Source: Streptomyces sp. NBC_00683
Lineage (GTDB): Bacteria > Actinomycetota > Actinomycetes > Streptomycetales > Streptomycetaceae
Direction of reading: 5' to 3'
DNA length: 64,000 bases
Assembly (NCBI RefSeq): GCF_036226745.1
Contig: NZ_CP109013.1
Location: 1,488,001-1,552,000, forward strand
This document shows, piece after piece, positions 49,500-57,809 of this stretch. The notes beneath the pieces were generated by a model. That model was not told the DNA's origin. It was given only the letters and a program-made list of their open reading frames with translations, and did no database searches. The stretch's first letter is position 1, and each line of letters opens with the position of its first letter. A program made the position numbers and the translations under genes.

Positions 49500-49537
49500 T
49501 GGAATCGATTACATGGACGATTGGAATCGATTACATG
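49500..49537. promoter_or_regulatory. Two LacI-type operators for the ribose operon
   Basis: TGGAATCGATTACATG occurs at 49500-49515 and again at 49522-49537, exactly 22 bp apart. Each copy is a near palindrome around ATCGAT (TGGAATCGATTACA), with the central CG typical of LacI-family operators. They lie just upstream of rbsR and are the probable RbsR sites. Confidence 0.8.
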
Positions 49538-49687
49538 ACTGAAAACAACCCCCCGAGTGGCGTCCGAGACCGGATCGTGATGGGGAGGGTCCGCGCGTGG
49601 CGTGCGGCGGGGTGGGTGGACCGGCGGTGTCGGCGGACAGGGCCGGCGCAGCCCCCGGAGGCACGGCGCACAAGGGACCGGATACGT

Positions 49688-49716
49688 AAAAGACCCCAGG
49701 TGATCTGGGGTCTTTT
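49688..49716. terminator. Intrinsic terminator of the universal stress protein gene
   Basis: AAAAGACCCCAG (49688-49699) and CTGGGGTCTTTT (49705-49716) form a perfect 12-bp stem with a 5-base loop. It lies 29 bp after the stop of the stress protein gene. The A/T ends make it work in both directions. It is the most classical terminator in the window. Confidence 0.9.
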
Positions 49717-49745
49717 GGTCTCTCGTCTGCTGCGGGGTTGCCGGA

Positions 49746-50201
49746 CTACCTCTCGCCGGCCTTGCTGTCGGGACGGACGATGACGACCGGGCAGTTGGCA
49801 TGCAGGGCGCACTGCTGACTCACCGAGCCGAGGAGCAGGCTGGCGAAGCCGCCCCGGCCCCGGCTGCCCACGACCAGTACTTCTGCCCCGTCCGCCGCAC
49901 CGATCAGCACCTCCACCGGGTTCCCGTGGGTGAGGTGCTCCCGAACCTCTGCGGATGGTACGTCGCCGAGAACCTCCTGGATCTCGGCGGTGAATCGACG
50001 CGCGGCGAACTCCTTGTCGAATTCGGTGTCCACAGGGGGTGCCGACCATCCCTGTACCCCCGGCAGCTCCCACGCGCAGATCGCGTCCACCACGCCTTCG
50101 ATCAGGCCGGCGTGACGTACCGCCCAGCGAAGTGCCGCGTGCGACGACGGCGACCCGTCGACGCCGACCACAACACGGGGTGCCGAGTCGTTGCTGCCCA
50201 T
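49746..50201 (-). CDS. Universal stress protein (UspA family)
   Basis: 151 aa. 'VVVGVDGSPSSHAALRWAVR' (about 10) and 'VLVVGSRGRGGFASLLLGSV' (about 112) are the ATP-binding motifs of UspA (G-x2-G-x9-G-S/T), followed by 'ANCPVVIVRPD'. It probably binds ATP and responds to starvation or hypoxia. ATG at 50201 follows GAGAGGTGAC; ten upstream residues in the open frame are not conserved. It is followed by a perfect terminator and sits between the ribose operon regulator and the GH65 gene. Confidence 0.93.
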   Translation of the reverse strand: MGSNDSAPRVVVGVDGSPSSHAALRWAVRHAGLIEGVVDAICAWELPGVQGWSAPPVDTEFDKEFAARRFTAEIQEVLGDVPSAEVREHLTHGNPVEVLIGAADGAEVLVVGSRGRGGFASLLLGSVSQQCALHANCPVVIVRPDSKAGER

Positions 50202-50304
50202 TTCTGTCACCTCTCTCCGGTACCCCCGCATTCCACGTTGCGCGCGCCACGGACAGTCCGCCAGCCGGGTCCCACGACGTGGCGAACCCGGGTCGGCCCG
50301 GGGA

Positions 50305-52698
50305 TCAGTGATCCCGCAGAGTCAGCCGACACGATTCCCCCGGTTCGAGGGTGACCGCACGGTCGGGGATCTCGAGGGAAATCGGCGCGCAGTCGGAGGG
50401 AGGGACGCTGACGTCGAGCCGTCCGGGCCGCATGCGCAGCCGTACGCCCCAGTGGCCCCGATAACGCAGCGCAAAACTGTATTCGCTGAGTCCGGGGAGG
50501 GGCACAGGGTCCAGTCGCAGTGCCCCGGACCTTGTTTCGAGACCGGTCAGGCCGCGTTGGACCAGGTCGAGGGTGCCGGCCATGGCGCCGAGGTGGATCC
50601 CTTCTCCGGTGGTCCCGCCCTGCAGATCGGCGATGTCTCCCTCGATGGCTTCCCGGCAGAACGTCCACGCATCGGCTCGCCGTGCGCGTGCGAGCACCCA
50701 GCCGTGGACCAGTCCGCTCAGCGTGGAGCCGTGGCTGGTGCGCTGGAGGTAGTAATCGACGGTGCGGCGCCAGATCTGCTCGTCGAGATCGTGCCCGAGC
50801 CGGTGGAACAGGTCCCGGAGCTCGTCGGGCCGGAAGAGGTAGCCGAGCATCAGCACATCGGCCTGCTTCGACGCCTGATAGCGGTTGACCGTGTCGCCCT
50901 CAGCTTCGAGGATCCGGTCGAGGCGTCGGATGTTCCCGTGACGGGACCGGTAGCCCTCCCAGTCCAGTTCCGCGAGGTCGCCGTATCCGTCGAACTGACT
51001 GATGACACCGGCGTGGAAAGGGACCCGGAGCTTGCGGGAGACGTCCTCCCAGCGGTCCAGTTCACCGGACTCCAGCCCGGTCCGTTCGAACAGCTCCCGG
51101 CGGCGCGGCTCGGGAAGGGCGCGCAGGACGTCGAGGGTGCGAGCGAGTACCCAGGCCGCCGTGACATTGGTGTACGCGTTGTCGTCGAGCCCCGGTTCCT
51201 TCGCGCCCGGGTAGGCGTCGTGGTACTCGTCCGGGCCGACGACACCGCGGATCCTGTAGCGGCCCAGACTGTCGTCGTGGACGGCGGACGACGCCCAGAA
51301 CCGGGCGATCTGGAGGAGCATCTCCGCGCCCTTGGTGTGCAGGAACTCGGTGTCCCCGCTGGCCTCGCAGTACTGCCACACGTTGTACGCGACGGCGGAG
51401 CCGACATGGTGCTGGAGCCGGGAGTGGTCGGGCAGCCATCGCCCCGAGTGCGGGTTGAGATGCAGTTGCTGGGTCTCCTCACGACCGTCGCTGCCGCTCT
51501 GCCACGGATAGAGCGCGCCCTTGCGCCCGATGGCGCGGGCGGCGCTGCGTGCCTGTTCGAGCCGACGGTGGCGATAGCTCAGGAGAGCCTGTGAGACTTC
51601 CGGGAAATGCAGGTTGAGATACGGCAGGACGAACAGCTCGTCCCAGAAGACATGACCGCGGTAGGCCTCACCGTGCAGCCCTCGGGCCGGGACGCCGACG
51701 TCCAGGTCCGCGGTGTGCGGGGAGAGTGTCTGCAGCACGTGGAAGAGGTGGAGCCGCAGGATGCGGCCGGTGTCACCGGCCACGTCCAGTTGCGCTTCGC
51801 GCCAGAGCTCCCGCCAGGCTGTCCGATGCGACGTGAGCAGTGCGTCGAAGCCGGGGGCACTTCCCACGCGGTCGACCGCGGCCCGGAGCGGATCACCGAT
51901 CGCCGGGTCCCGGGAAGTGTGCAGGGCCACGGTCTTGTCGACGGTCGTTCGACGGCCCTGCAGCAGTGGGAGTGTCAGGAGTTGCGCGGCGCGCAGTTCG
52001 GTGTGGCCGTCGGAGGTCTGCGTGATGGGCCCGTTCACCGTGGTGCGTGCCGCCATGCCGATATGGATGTCGGAGGTGCTGGTGCGGCAGCGCAGCCACA
52101 CGGTGTCCGCGGCGGCACTGCCGGTGCTGACATGGGCCAGATGGTTGCCGTTCAGCTGCCGGTAGCGCTCCACTCCGGCGTTCGTCACGCCACCGTCGAT
52201 CGCGGCCTCGACCTGGAGGTCGCCGGACCAGTTCTCAGCGGTGAACTCGGTGCGCAGGGCGGCCAGATGGGGATGTGCCATGTGGACCAGGCGCAGTTGC
52301 CGCACGTGCGTCCTGCGCCCCTCGCCGTCCTCGTACCGCACATGCCGCTCCAGGGTCCCGGAACGCAGGTCCAGGGAGAGGCGGTGGTCGAGGAGCGTCG
52401 CCGTGTCCGGTGCGAGCCACGGTACGGGGTCGTCACCGGCGGCCGAACGGAATTGCAGCGGGAGCCAGTTGGGCAGATTGACCAGGTCCTCGTTCTCGAC
52501 GCGCCGCCCGGCCACCTCGGAAGTGAGGCGGTTGTAGCAGCCCGCCACGTAGGTGCCTGGGTAGTGCACGGAATCCGCCGCGCATTCCGGGGCGGCTCCG
52601 CGCGTGGCGAAATAGCCGTTTCCCAGGGTGCACAAGGATTCCCTGAGCCGCTCGGCGTCAGGATCGTAGCCCTCGTACGTCCACGTCCAGTCCGGCAT
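50305..52698 (-). CDS. Glycoside hydrolase family 65 (disaccharide phosphorylase-like)
   Basis: 797 aa. N-terminal supersandwich: 'RESLCTLGNGYFATRGA' (about 20), 'GTYVAGCYNRLTSEVAGRRV' (about 48) and 'ENEDLVNLPNWLPLQF'. Catalytic (alpha/alpha)6 domain: 'GEAYRGHVFWDELFVLPYLN' (about 346), 'RKGALYPWQSGSDGREETQ' and 'IRGVVGPDEYHDAY' with the catalytic Glu (about 487). 'NRYQASKQADVLMLGYLF' and 'SHGSTLSGLVHGWVLARA' follow, and a C-terminal beta-barrel ends the protein. This is the GH65 layout of trehalose, maltose and kojibiose phosphorylases; the specificity is open. The HAD gene 2 bp upstream is its usual partner. Confidence 0.93.
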   Translation of the reverse strand: MPDWTWTYEGYDPDAERLRESLCTLGNGYFATRGAAPECAADSVHYPGTYVAGCYNRLTSEVAGRRVENEDLVNLPNWLPLQFRSAAGDDPVPWLAPDTATLLDHRLSLDLRSGTLERHVRYEDGEGRRTHVRQLRLVHMAHPHLAALRTEFTAENWSGDLQVEAAIDGGVTNAGVERYRQLNGNHLAHVSTGSAAADTVWLRCRTSTSDIHIGMAARTTVNGPITQTSDGHTELRAAQLLTLPLLQGRRTTVDKTVALHTSRDPAIGDPLRAAVDRVGSAPGFDALLTSHRTAWRELWREAQLDVAGDTGRILRLHLFHVLQTLSPHTADLDVGVPARGLHGEAYRGHVFWDELFVLPYLNLHFPEVSQALLSYRHRRLEQARSAARAIGRKGALYPWQSGSDGREETQQLHLNPHSGRWLPDHSRLQHHVGSAVAYNVWQYCEASGDTEFLHTKGAEMLLQIARFWASSAVHDDSLGRYRIRGVVGPDEYHDAYPGAKEPGLDDNAYTNVTAAWVLARTLDVLRALPEPRRRELFERTGLESGELDRWEDVSRKLRVPFHAGVISQFDGYGDLAELDWEGYRSRHGNIRRLDRILEAEGDTVNRYQASKQADVLMLGYLFRPDELRDLFHRLGHDLDEQIWRRTVDYYLQRTSHGSTLSGLVHGWVLARARRADAWTFCREAIEGDIADLQGGTTGEGIHLGAMAGTLDLVQRGLTGLETRSGALRLDPVPLPGLSEYSFALRYRGHWGVRLRMRPGRLDVSVPPSDCAPISLEIPDRAVTLEPGESCRLTLRDH

Positions 52699-52700
52699 CG

Positions 52701-53441
52701 TCAGTCCTTCCCGTCCGCGCGGTCGTCGAGCAGCTCGGCCAGGTCGTGGACCACCAGGTCCGCGCCGTGCCGGAGCAGTGCTGCGCCGGTGTCCGGCCCC
52801 GCGGCGCGGTCCACGCCGACCACCAGGCCGAATCCGCCGCGTCGGCCCGCCTCCACCCCGGCCAGGGCGTCCTCGACCACCGCGGTACGGGCTACGGGTG
52901 CACCGAGCCGGCGGGCGGCCTCCAGGAACAGCGCCGGGTCGGGCTTGCCGGCCAGCCCGAGGCGTGCGGCTTCGCCGCCGTCGACGAGCGCGTCGAAGAG
53001 ATCCAGCACCCCGGCTCCCACGAGCAGCTCACCGGCGTGCCGGGAAGCGGAGGCAGCGGCAAGAGGAACCCCCGCTCGGCGCAGCACGTGCAGCAGCGTC
53101 ACCGTTCCCGGGTAGGCGTCGATGCCGCCCTCCCGCAAGCGCTCGGTGAAGAGCCGTTCCTTGGCCGCGGCGACGGATCGCACGGTGGCGTCGGGCAGCC
53201 GCAGTCCGCGTGAGGCGAGGAACCCGGCGGCGCCGTCCAGCCGCGACCTGCCGTCCACGTACCGCAGATAGTCCGTGCCCGTGTCGAAAGGGCGCCTCAG
53301 CTCAGGATCCGCGGGCGGGTGTTCCCGCAGACACGCGTCGAAGGCCCTCTTCCACGCGGCGGCGTGCACCCGCGCGGAGTCGGTGATCACTCCGTCGGTG
53401 TCGAAGACCACTGCCTCCGAGGCCCGCAGGGCGGCAATCAT
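52701..53441 (-). CDS. HAD-superfamily beta-phosphoglucomutase-like hydrolase
   Basis: 246 aa. HAD motif I 'AVVFDTDGVITDSARVHAAA' with the nucleophile Asp (about 14), 'FDTGTDYLRYVDGRSRLDGA' as the beta-PGM-type cap loop, 'PLAAASASRHAGELL' as motif II (Ser), 'GLAGKPDPALFLEAA' as motif III (Lys) and 'TAVVEDALAGVEAGRRGGF' as motif IV. This cap and motif set is that of beta-phosphoglucomutases linked to GH65 phosphorylases. The pair would phosphorolyse a disaccharide and turn beta-glucose 1-phosphate into glucose 6-phosphate. The gene ends 2 bp before the GH65 start, so they are one unit. Confidence 0.93.
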   Translation of the reverse strand: MIAALRASEAVVFDTDGVITDSARVHAAAWKRAFDACLREHPPADPELRRPFDTGTDYLRYVDGRSRLDGAAGFLASRGLRLPDATVRSVAAAKERLFTERLREGGIDAYPGTVTLLHVLRRAGVPLAAASASRHAGELLVGAGVLDLFDALVDGGEAARLGLAGKPDPALFLEAARRLGAPVARTAVVEDALAGVEAGRRGGFGLVVGVDRAAGPDTGAALLRHGADLVVHDLAELLDDRADGKD

Positions 53442-53694
53442 CGCTCACACCACCTTTCGGCCGGCTGATCGGAGAGCCGGCCCCACTGCCACCGTCCCAT
53501 CGTGCGCGGCGCGGCGACGATAGGCCCTTCGGCCCTCGGCCGGGACGTTCGGTCCACCCGTTCACCCGTCGCGCAGGCCGGCCCTGTCCCCCGACCGGGC
53601 GCATGGCTCCCGGGTCCTCCGACGTGGCTCCGGCGGTCGTATGGATCGGGGTGATTTATGGTGACTCAAGGAATACGCCCCTACCGGAGGTGCA

Positions 53695-54573
53695 ATGAAG
53701 CGCACCGCCGCAGCGATCGTCTCTCTGGCCGTCAGCGGGGCGCTGATCGTGGCGACACCGGCTTGCGACGAAGGCGGGTCGGAGTCGTCGGGCGCCCAGT
53801 ACGGCGACTGCAAGGTCTCGGGACGTTACGGGGAGTTCCAGCTGTCGCCCGTGACGGCGGGCGCCCTCACGGTCAAAACGACTCTGCCCGCGCCCGGCTG
53901 GTGGAACGGCTCGACGCCGGACTCCGTCAAGAGCGGCTACGAGTACTGCATGGCCGCCAACATCGCCCACCGGGCAGGACTCGACCGGGTGAAAGTGGAG
54001 AACGCGCCCTTCCCGGAGGTCGTGTCCGGCCGGACCAAGGATTTCGACCTGGCCCTGGCGCAGATCACGATCACCCCGGAACGGAGCAAGGTCGCCGCGT
54101 TCTCCCCGCCCTACCTCTCGTCGACCCTGGGAGTGCTGATCAGGGACGGGGAGAAGATCAACGAGGACAACATCCGCGACGTCCGCATCGGAGTGGCCGA
54201 GGGCACCACGGGTGAGGAGTTCGTCAGGGACCGCCTCAAGCCGGCCAAGCCCCTCTCCGTCTTCGCCAACGATCCGGAGATGGTCACGGCGCTGGAGGAG
54301 GACCGGATCGACGCGGTCGTCCACGACACGACGATCCTGCTGGCGTACCCCCAGAAGCGGAAGGGAAGGGTGCGACTCGTGGGCCAGTACAGGACCGACC
54401 AGGGTTACGGCGCCCTGTACCCGAAGGGGTCAGCCGAGAAGGACGAGCTGGACCGGATCATCAGGCAGCTGATCGACGACGGGACGCTCGCCAAACTGTC
54501 GGCCGTCTACCTCGGGGCCGCTTTCAACCAGGACCCGGCCAAGATCCCGTACTTCACGGCCGACGGCTCCTGA
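53695..54573 (+). CDS. Orphan solute-binding lipoprotein (family 3, amino-acid-like)
   Basis: 292 aa. Signal peptide 'AAAIVSLAVSGALIVATPAC' ends in a lipobox-like T-P-A-C (Cys about 24). The mature part has the family-3 layout: 'TLPAPGWWNGSTPDSVKSGY' then 'EYCMAANIAHRAGLDRVKV' (domain 1), 'LALAQITITPERSKVAAFSP' (ligand-binding block, about 120), 'VRIGVAEGTTGEEFVRDRL' (hinge) and 'DQGYGALYPKG' (domain 2). It would bind an amino acid or similar compound outside the membrane. No permease or ATPase is beside it, so it must work with a distant transporter or serve as a sensor. It converges on the SpoIIE-type phosphatase gene. Confidence 0.88.
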   Translation: MKRTAAAIVSLAVSGALIVATPACDEGGSESSGAQYGDCKVSGRYGEFQLSPVTAGALTVKTTLPAPGWWNGSTPDSVKSGYEYCMAANIAHRAGLDRVKVENAPFPEVVSGRTKDFDLALAQITITPERSKVAAFSPPYLSSTLGVLIRDGEKINEDNIRDVRIGVAEGTTGEEFVRDRLKPAKPLSVFANDPEMVTALEEDRIDAVVHDTTILLAYPQKRKGRVRLVGQYRTDQGYGALYPKGSAEKDELDRIIRQLIDDGTLAKLSAVYLGAAFNQDPAKIPYFTADGS

Positions 54574-54616
54574 ACGCTCCGGGCACGCGCACGCCGGCCC
54601 GGTTCTCCGTCCCGCT

Positions 54617-57397
54617 TCACAGGTCCGCCATCAGGAGACCGCTCAGGTCACCGGCGGCTCCGGCGTCGAGCGCCTGTTCAGCCCAGATGATCTTGCCCCG
54701 GTCGGTGTACCGGGTCCCCCAGCGACGGGACAACTGCGCGACGAGGAACAGACCACGGCCTCCCTCGTCGGTGATGGCCGCGCGACGCAGGTGCGGGGAG
54801 GTGCTGGTGCCGTCGCTGACCTCGCAGATCAGGCTGTCGCGGTCACGCAGCAGCCGCAGGCTGATGGGGCTTTCTCCGTACCGGATGGCGTTCGTCACCA
54901 GTTCGCTGAGGATCAGCTCGGTCGTGAAGGTGGCGTCGCCGAGCCCCCAGGCTTCCAGCTTGCGGGTGGTCTCGGTGCGGATCCGGGAGACGGCTGCGGG
55001 GTCGGCGGGAACCTCCCACTCCCCGACCTGCTCCGGGTCGAGCAGTCGAGTGCGCGCGACGAGCAGAGCGACGTCGTCACTCGGCCTGGCGAGCAGCATC
55101 TCGCCGAGCACCGCCCGGCAGGTTTCGTCCGGGGTGGCGCCGTCCGTACCGGCGAGCGCCTCCCTCAGCATGCCGAGCCCGGTGTCGATGTCACGGCCCC
55201 GGGCCTCGACCAGGCCATCGGTGTAGAGGACCAGCCGGCTGTCGGCGGCCAGCAGGAGTTCGGCGGTCTCGACCGGCAGACCTCCTCCCACACCGAGTGG
55301 CGGGGAGACGGGGATGTCGGGGAAGGTCACGGAGCCGTCCGGCGAGACCAGCGCCGGACCGGGATGACCGGCCCGGGCGAGAACGCACCGCCCCGAGACC
55401 GGGTCGTAGACCGCATACAGGCAGGTGGCACCGGTGATGGCCTCGGTGTTGCCTTCGGTCGTCGCATCCTGGTCGATACGGGTAATAAGGTCGTCCAGGT
55501 GTGCGAGAAGCTCGTCCGGAGGCAGGTCCAGGGCAGCAAAGTTGTGCACCGCGGTCCTCAGGCGGCCCATCGTCGCGGCGGCGTGCAGGCCGTGTCCGAC
55601 GACGTCGCCGACCACCAGGGCCACCCGGGCACCGGGCAGCGGGATGACGTCGTACCAGTCGCCGCCCACTCCCGCCCGGGCGGGCAGGTACCGGTGCCCG
55701 ACCTCCAGGGCGGACAGCTCGGGGAACACTCCGGGCAGCAGGCTGCGCTGGAGGGTGACGGCCGTGGTGTGCTCGCGGGTGTAGCGGCGTGCGTTGTCGA
55801 TGCACACGGCCGCCCGGGCGGTGAGTTCCTCGGCGGGGGACAGGTCGTCCGGCCCGAAGGGGTCCTGCTCCGAACGCCAGAACTCCACGACCCCCAGCAG
55901 CTGGCCTCGGGCCTGCAGCGGCACCGAGATCATGGAGTGGATACCGAATTCGATGGCTCTCCGGGCCCGCTCCGGGTCCTGGGCCCGCCATGCGTCGGTC
56001 GTCGCGAGGTGCTCCACGAGGACCGGCCGGCCGGTGGCCATACCGAGGGCCACAGGGTTGCCGGGCACGTAGTCGATACGCGTCCCGACGGGGTCGAGGG
56101 GCGCGTCGTCCCGGATGCCCGCAACTGCGGCGCGGCACATTTCCATACTCGCCCCCGTCGGTTCACCACCGCGCAGCACGGGTTCCAACAGCTCGATGGT
56201 GGCGAAGTCGGCGAAGCGCGGGACCGCCACCTCGGTGAGCTCCTCGGCGGTGCGCTTCACGTCGAGGGTGGTGCCGATCCGTGTGCTGGCCTCGTAGATC
56301 AGTTGCAGGCGCCCGCCCGCCACGTCCGCCCGGCCCGCGAGGGCGCGCAGCTCCGTGGTGTCCCGCAGGGTGGCCACGCTGCCCCCCTTCGGGCCCACCG
56401 GCCGCACGTTGACCGCGAGCAGGATGTCCCCGGCCAGGAAGACCTTGTCCGTGGCCGCCCTGCCCGATCCCAGCAGCCCGGCCAGGGCCGGGCTCAGCCC
56501 CAGTGCGGTGACCGCCATGCCCTCGGTCTTCGGCGGCAGGGCGAGCAGCCGGCGCGCCTCGTCGTTGACCAGCTGCAGCCGTCCCTCACCGTCCAGAATG
56601 ATCACGCCTTCACGGACCGCGTGCAGCACCGCGTCGTGGTGCTCGTACATGCGGGTCATCTCCACCGGCCCCAGGCCTCCGGTCTGGCGCCGCAAACGCC
56701 TGCTGACCAGTGCCGATCCGCCCGCGGCCAGCAACAGGGCGACACCGCCCGCTGCGAGGATCACCGGCAGCTGGTGCTCCACCACACTGGTCACCTTGTC
56801 CACCGTGACCCCCACGGTGACGAGGCCGACCGCGACACCGTTCGTGTCGAAGACGGCCACCGTCGAGTCGACCGCCTTCCCCAGGCTGCTGTCGAAGGTG
56901 GTCTGGTGGGGCTCGCCTTCGAGCGCCTGGCCGTAGGAGGTGGAGACGTGCTTCCCGATCTGGTCCGGATCCGGGTGGGTCCACCGGAAGCCGTAGGGGC
57001 TCAGCGCCACGACGTAGTCGACGCCGGTCTTCATCCGCAACGCCTCGGCATGTGGCTGGAGCGCCGCCGTCGGGTCATCGCTCTTCATCGCCGCGGCGGT
57101 GCCTGGGGCGTTCGCGAACGACTCGGCCGCCACCAGTGACCGGTCGCCGGCCTCCTGGATCGCGCGGTTGCGGTCCTGGATCACGAGCGCCACCACGGCC
57201 GTGGCGATGAGCAGCAGGACGACCCCCAGCTGCAGCAGGAAGACCTGAGTGGCGACGCTGCGCGGCCTCAGCGACGACAGCAACCTGCGGCCGGCCGAAC
57301 GGTGACGGGCCTCCGGGCCGGGTTCCGGCGGCCCGGCCGTCGGCGGCACACGGTCGCGCCGTCGGCCCGCCGGCCCGTATCGCCCAAGTTTGCCCAT
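54617..57397 (-). CDS. Multidomain sensor with SpoIIE-type PP2C phosphatase and ATPase domains
   Basis: 926 aa. TM1 'VFLLQLGVVLLLIATAVVAL' (about 52-71), an extracytoplasmic sCache-like domain (about 75-205, 'GVDYVVALSPYGFRWTHPDP'), TM2 'LPVILAAGGVALLLAAGGSA' (about 210-229), PAS (about 255-350, 'VREGVIILDGEGRLQLVNDE'), GAF (about 375-545), SpoIIE/PP2C (about 547-760, 'GVGGDWYDVIPLPGARVALV' then 'VGDVVGHG') and a C-terminal HATPase/RsbW-like domain (about 795-905, 'LILSELVTNAIRYG'). It can both dephosphorylate anti-anti-sigma factors and phosphorylate them, linking an outside signal to sigma-factor control. No STAS partner gene is adjacent. Confidence 0.92.
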   Translation of the reverse strand: MGKLGRYGPAGRRRDRVPPTAGPPEPGPEARHRSAGRRLLSSLRPRSVATQVFLLQLGVVLLLIATAVVALVIQDRNRAIQEAGDRSLVAAESFANAPGTAAAMKSDDPTAALQPHAEALRMKTGVDYVVALSPYGFRWTHPDPDQIGKHVSTSYGQALEGEPHQTTFDSSLGKAVDSTVAVFDTNGVAVGLVTVGVTVDKVTSVVEHQLPVILAAGGVALLLAAGGSALVSRRLRRQTGGLGPVEMTRMYEHHDAVLHAVREGVIILDGEGRLQLVNDEARRLLALPPKTEGMAVTALGLSPALAGLLGSGRAATDKVFLAGDILLAVNVRPVGPKGGSVATLRDTTELRALAGRADVAGGRLQLIYEASTRIGTTLDVKRTAEELTEVAVPRFADFATIELLEPVLRGGEPTGASMEMCRAAVAGIRDDAPLDPVGTRIDYVPGNPVALGMATGRPVLVEHLATTDAWRAQDPERARRAIEFGIHSMISVPLQARGQLLGVVEFWRSEQDPFGPDDLSPAEELTARAAVCIDNARRYTREHTTAVTLQRSLLPGVFPELSALEVGHRYLPARAGVGGDWYDVIPLPGARVALVVGDVVGHGLHAAATMGRLRTAVHNFAALDLPPDELLAHLDDLITRIDQDATTEGNTEAITGATCLYAVYDPVSGRCVLARAGHPGPALVSPDGSVTFPDIPVSPPLGVGGGLPVETAELLLAADSRLVLYTDGLVEARGRDIDTGLGMLREALAGTDGATPDETCRAVLGEMLLARPSDDVALLVARTRLLDPEQVGEWEVPADPAAVSRIRTETTRKLEAWGLGDATFTTELILSELVTNAIRYGESPISLRLLRDRDSLICEVSDGTSTSPHLRRAAITDEGGRGLFLVAQLSRRWGTRYTDRGKIIWAEQALDAGAAGDLSGLLMADL

Positions 57398-57483
57398 TTT
57401 CCAAGTATCCGTGACCTGCCCGTCCGGCGCGGCTCAGGACGGGCCGTGCCATTGCCGACCGGATACGTCAGGAACGACAAAAA

Positions 57484-57509
57484 ACCGGTGAGTCATATGA
57501 CTCACCGGT
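57484..57509. terminator. 26-bp perfect palindrome, terminator of tRNA-Leu
   Basis: ACCGGTGAGTCAT and ATGACTCACCGGT (57484-57509) form an uninterrupted palindrome, so the RNA folds into a long hairpin. On the minus strand it is followed by six T (complement of 57479-57484). It lies 10 bp downstream of the tRNA and is its intrinsic terminator. Confidence 0.85.
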
Positions 57510-57519
57510 AATTCGCATC

Positions 57520-57607
57520 TGGTGTCCGAGGGGGGACTTGAACCCCCACGCCCGATAAAGGGCACTAGCACCTCAAGCTAGCGCGTCTGCCATTCCGCCA
57601 CCCGGAC
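57520..57607 (-). tRNA. tRNA-Leu (anticodon GAG)
   Basis: An 88-nt class II tRNA on the minus strand. Acceptor arm GTCCGGG pairs with CTCGGAC (one G-U); anticodon stem CTAGC/GCTAG holds loop TTGAGGT with anticodon GAG; a long variable arm is formed by GCCC/GGGC; the T arm has GGTTCAAGTC. ACCA (complement of 57520-57523) is encoded, so the CCA end is in the DNA. It reads CTC/CTT leucine codons, the commonest type in high-GC genomes. A strong terminator follows directly. Confidence 0.95.
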
Positions 57608-57809
57608 AAGGTGTCTGTCGTTCACGGCGTGTTCCCCGTGGCGACAAAGAAAACAATACCAGGGGTTTGGGGTGCCTCTCACCTGCATTTTCGGTGGTCA
57701 GTGCGGTGCGGGCGGGGACGGAGCGCCGACCGGCGGCCGGCACGCGCCGACGCGCGTACGGTCTGTCGCCTGCCGTGTACGAGGAGTCGTCCGGGCTACC
57801 TTCGCGGGC
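57608..57809. other. Gap between tRNA and DUF2254 gene
   Basis: The whole region from 57398 to 57809 (412 bp) has no protein gene. It holds the tRNA and its terminator; the rest includes the tRNA promoter region and a TACCTT hexamer (57797-57802) 7 bases before the ATG at 57810. Nothing else of note is visible. Confidence 0.5.
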
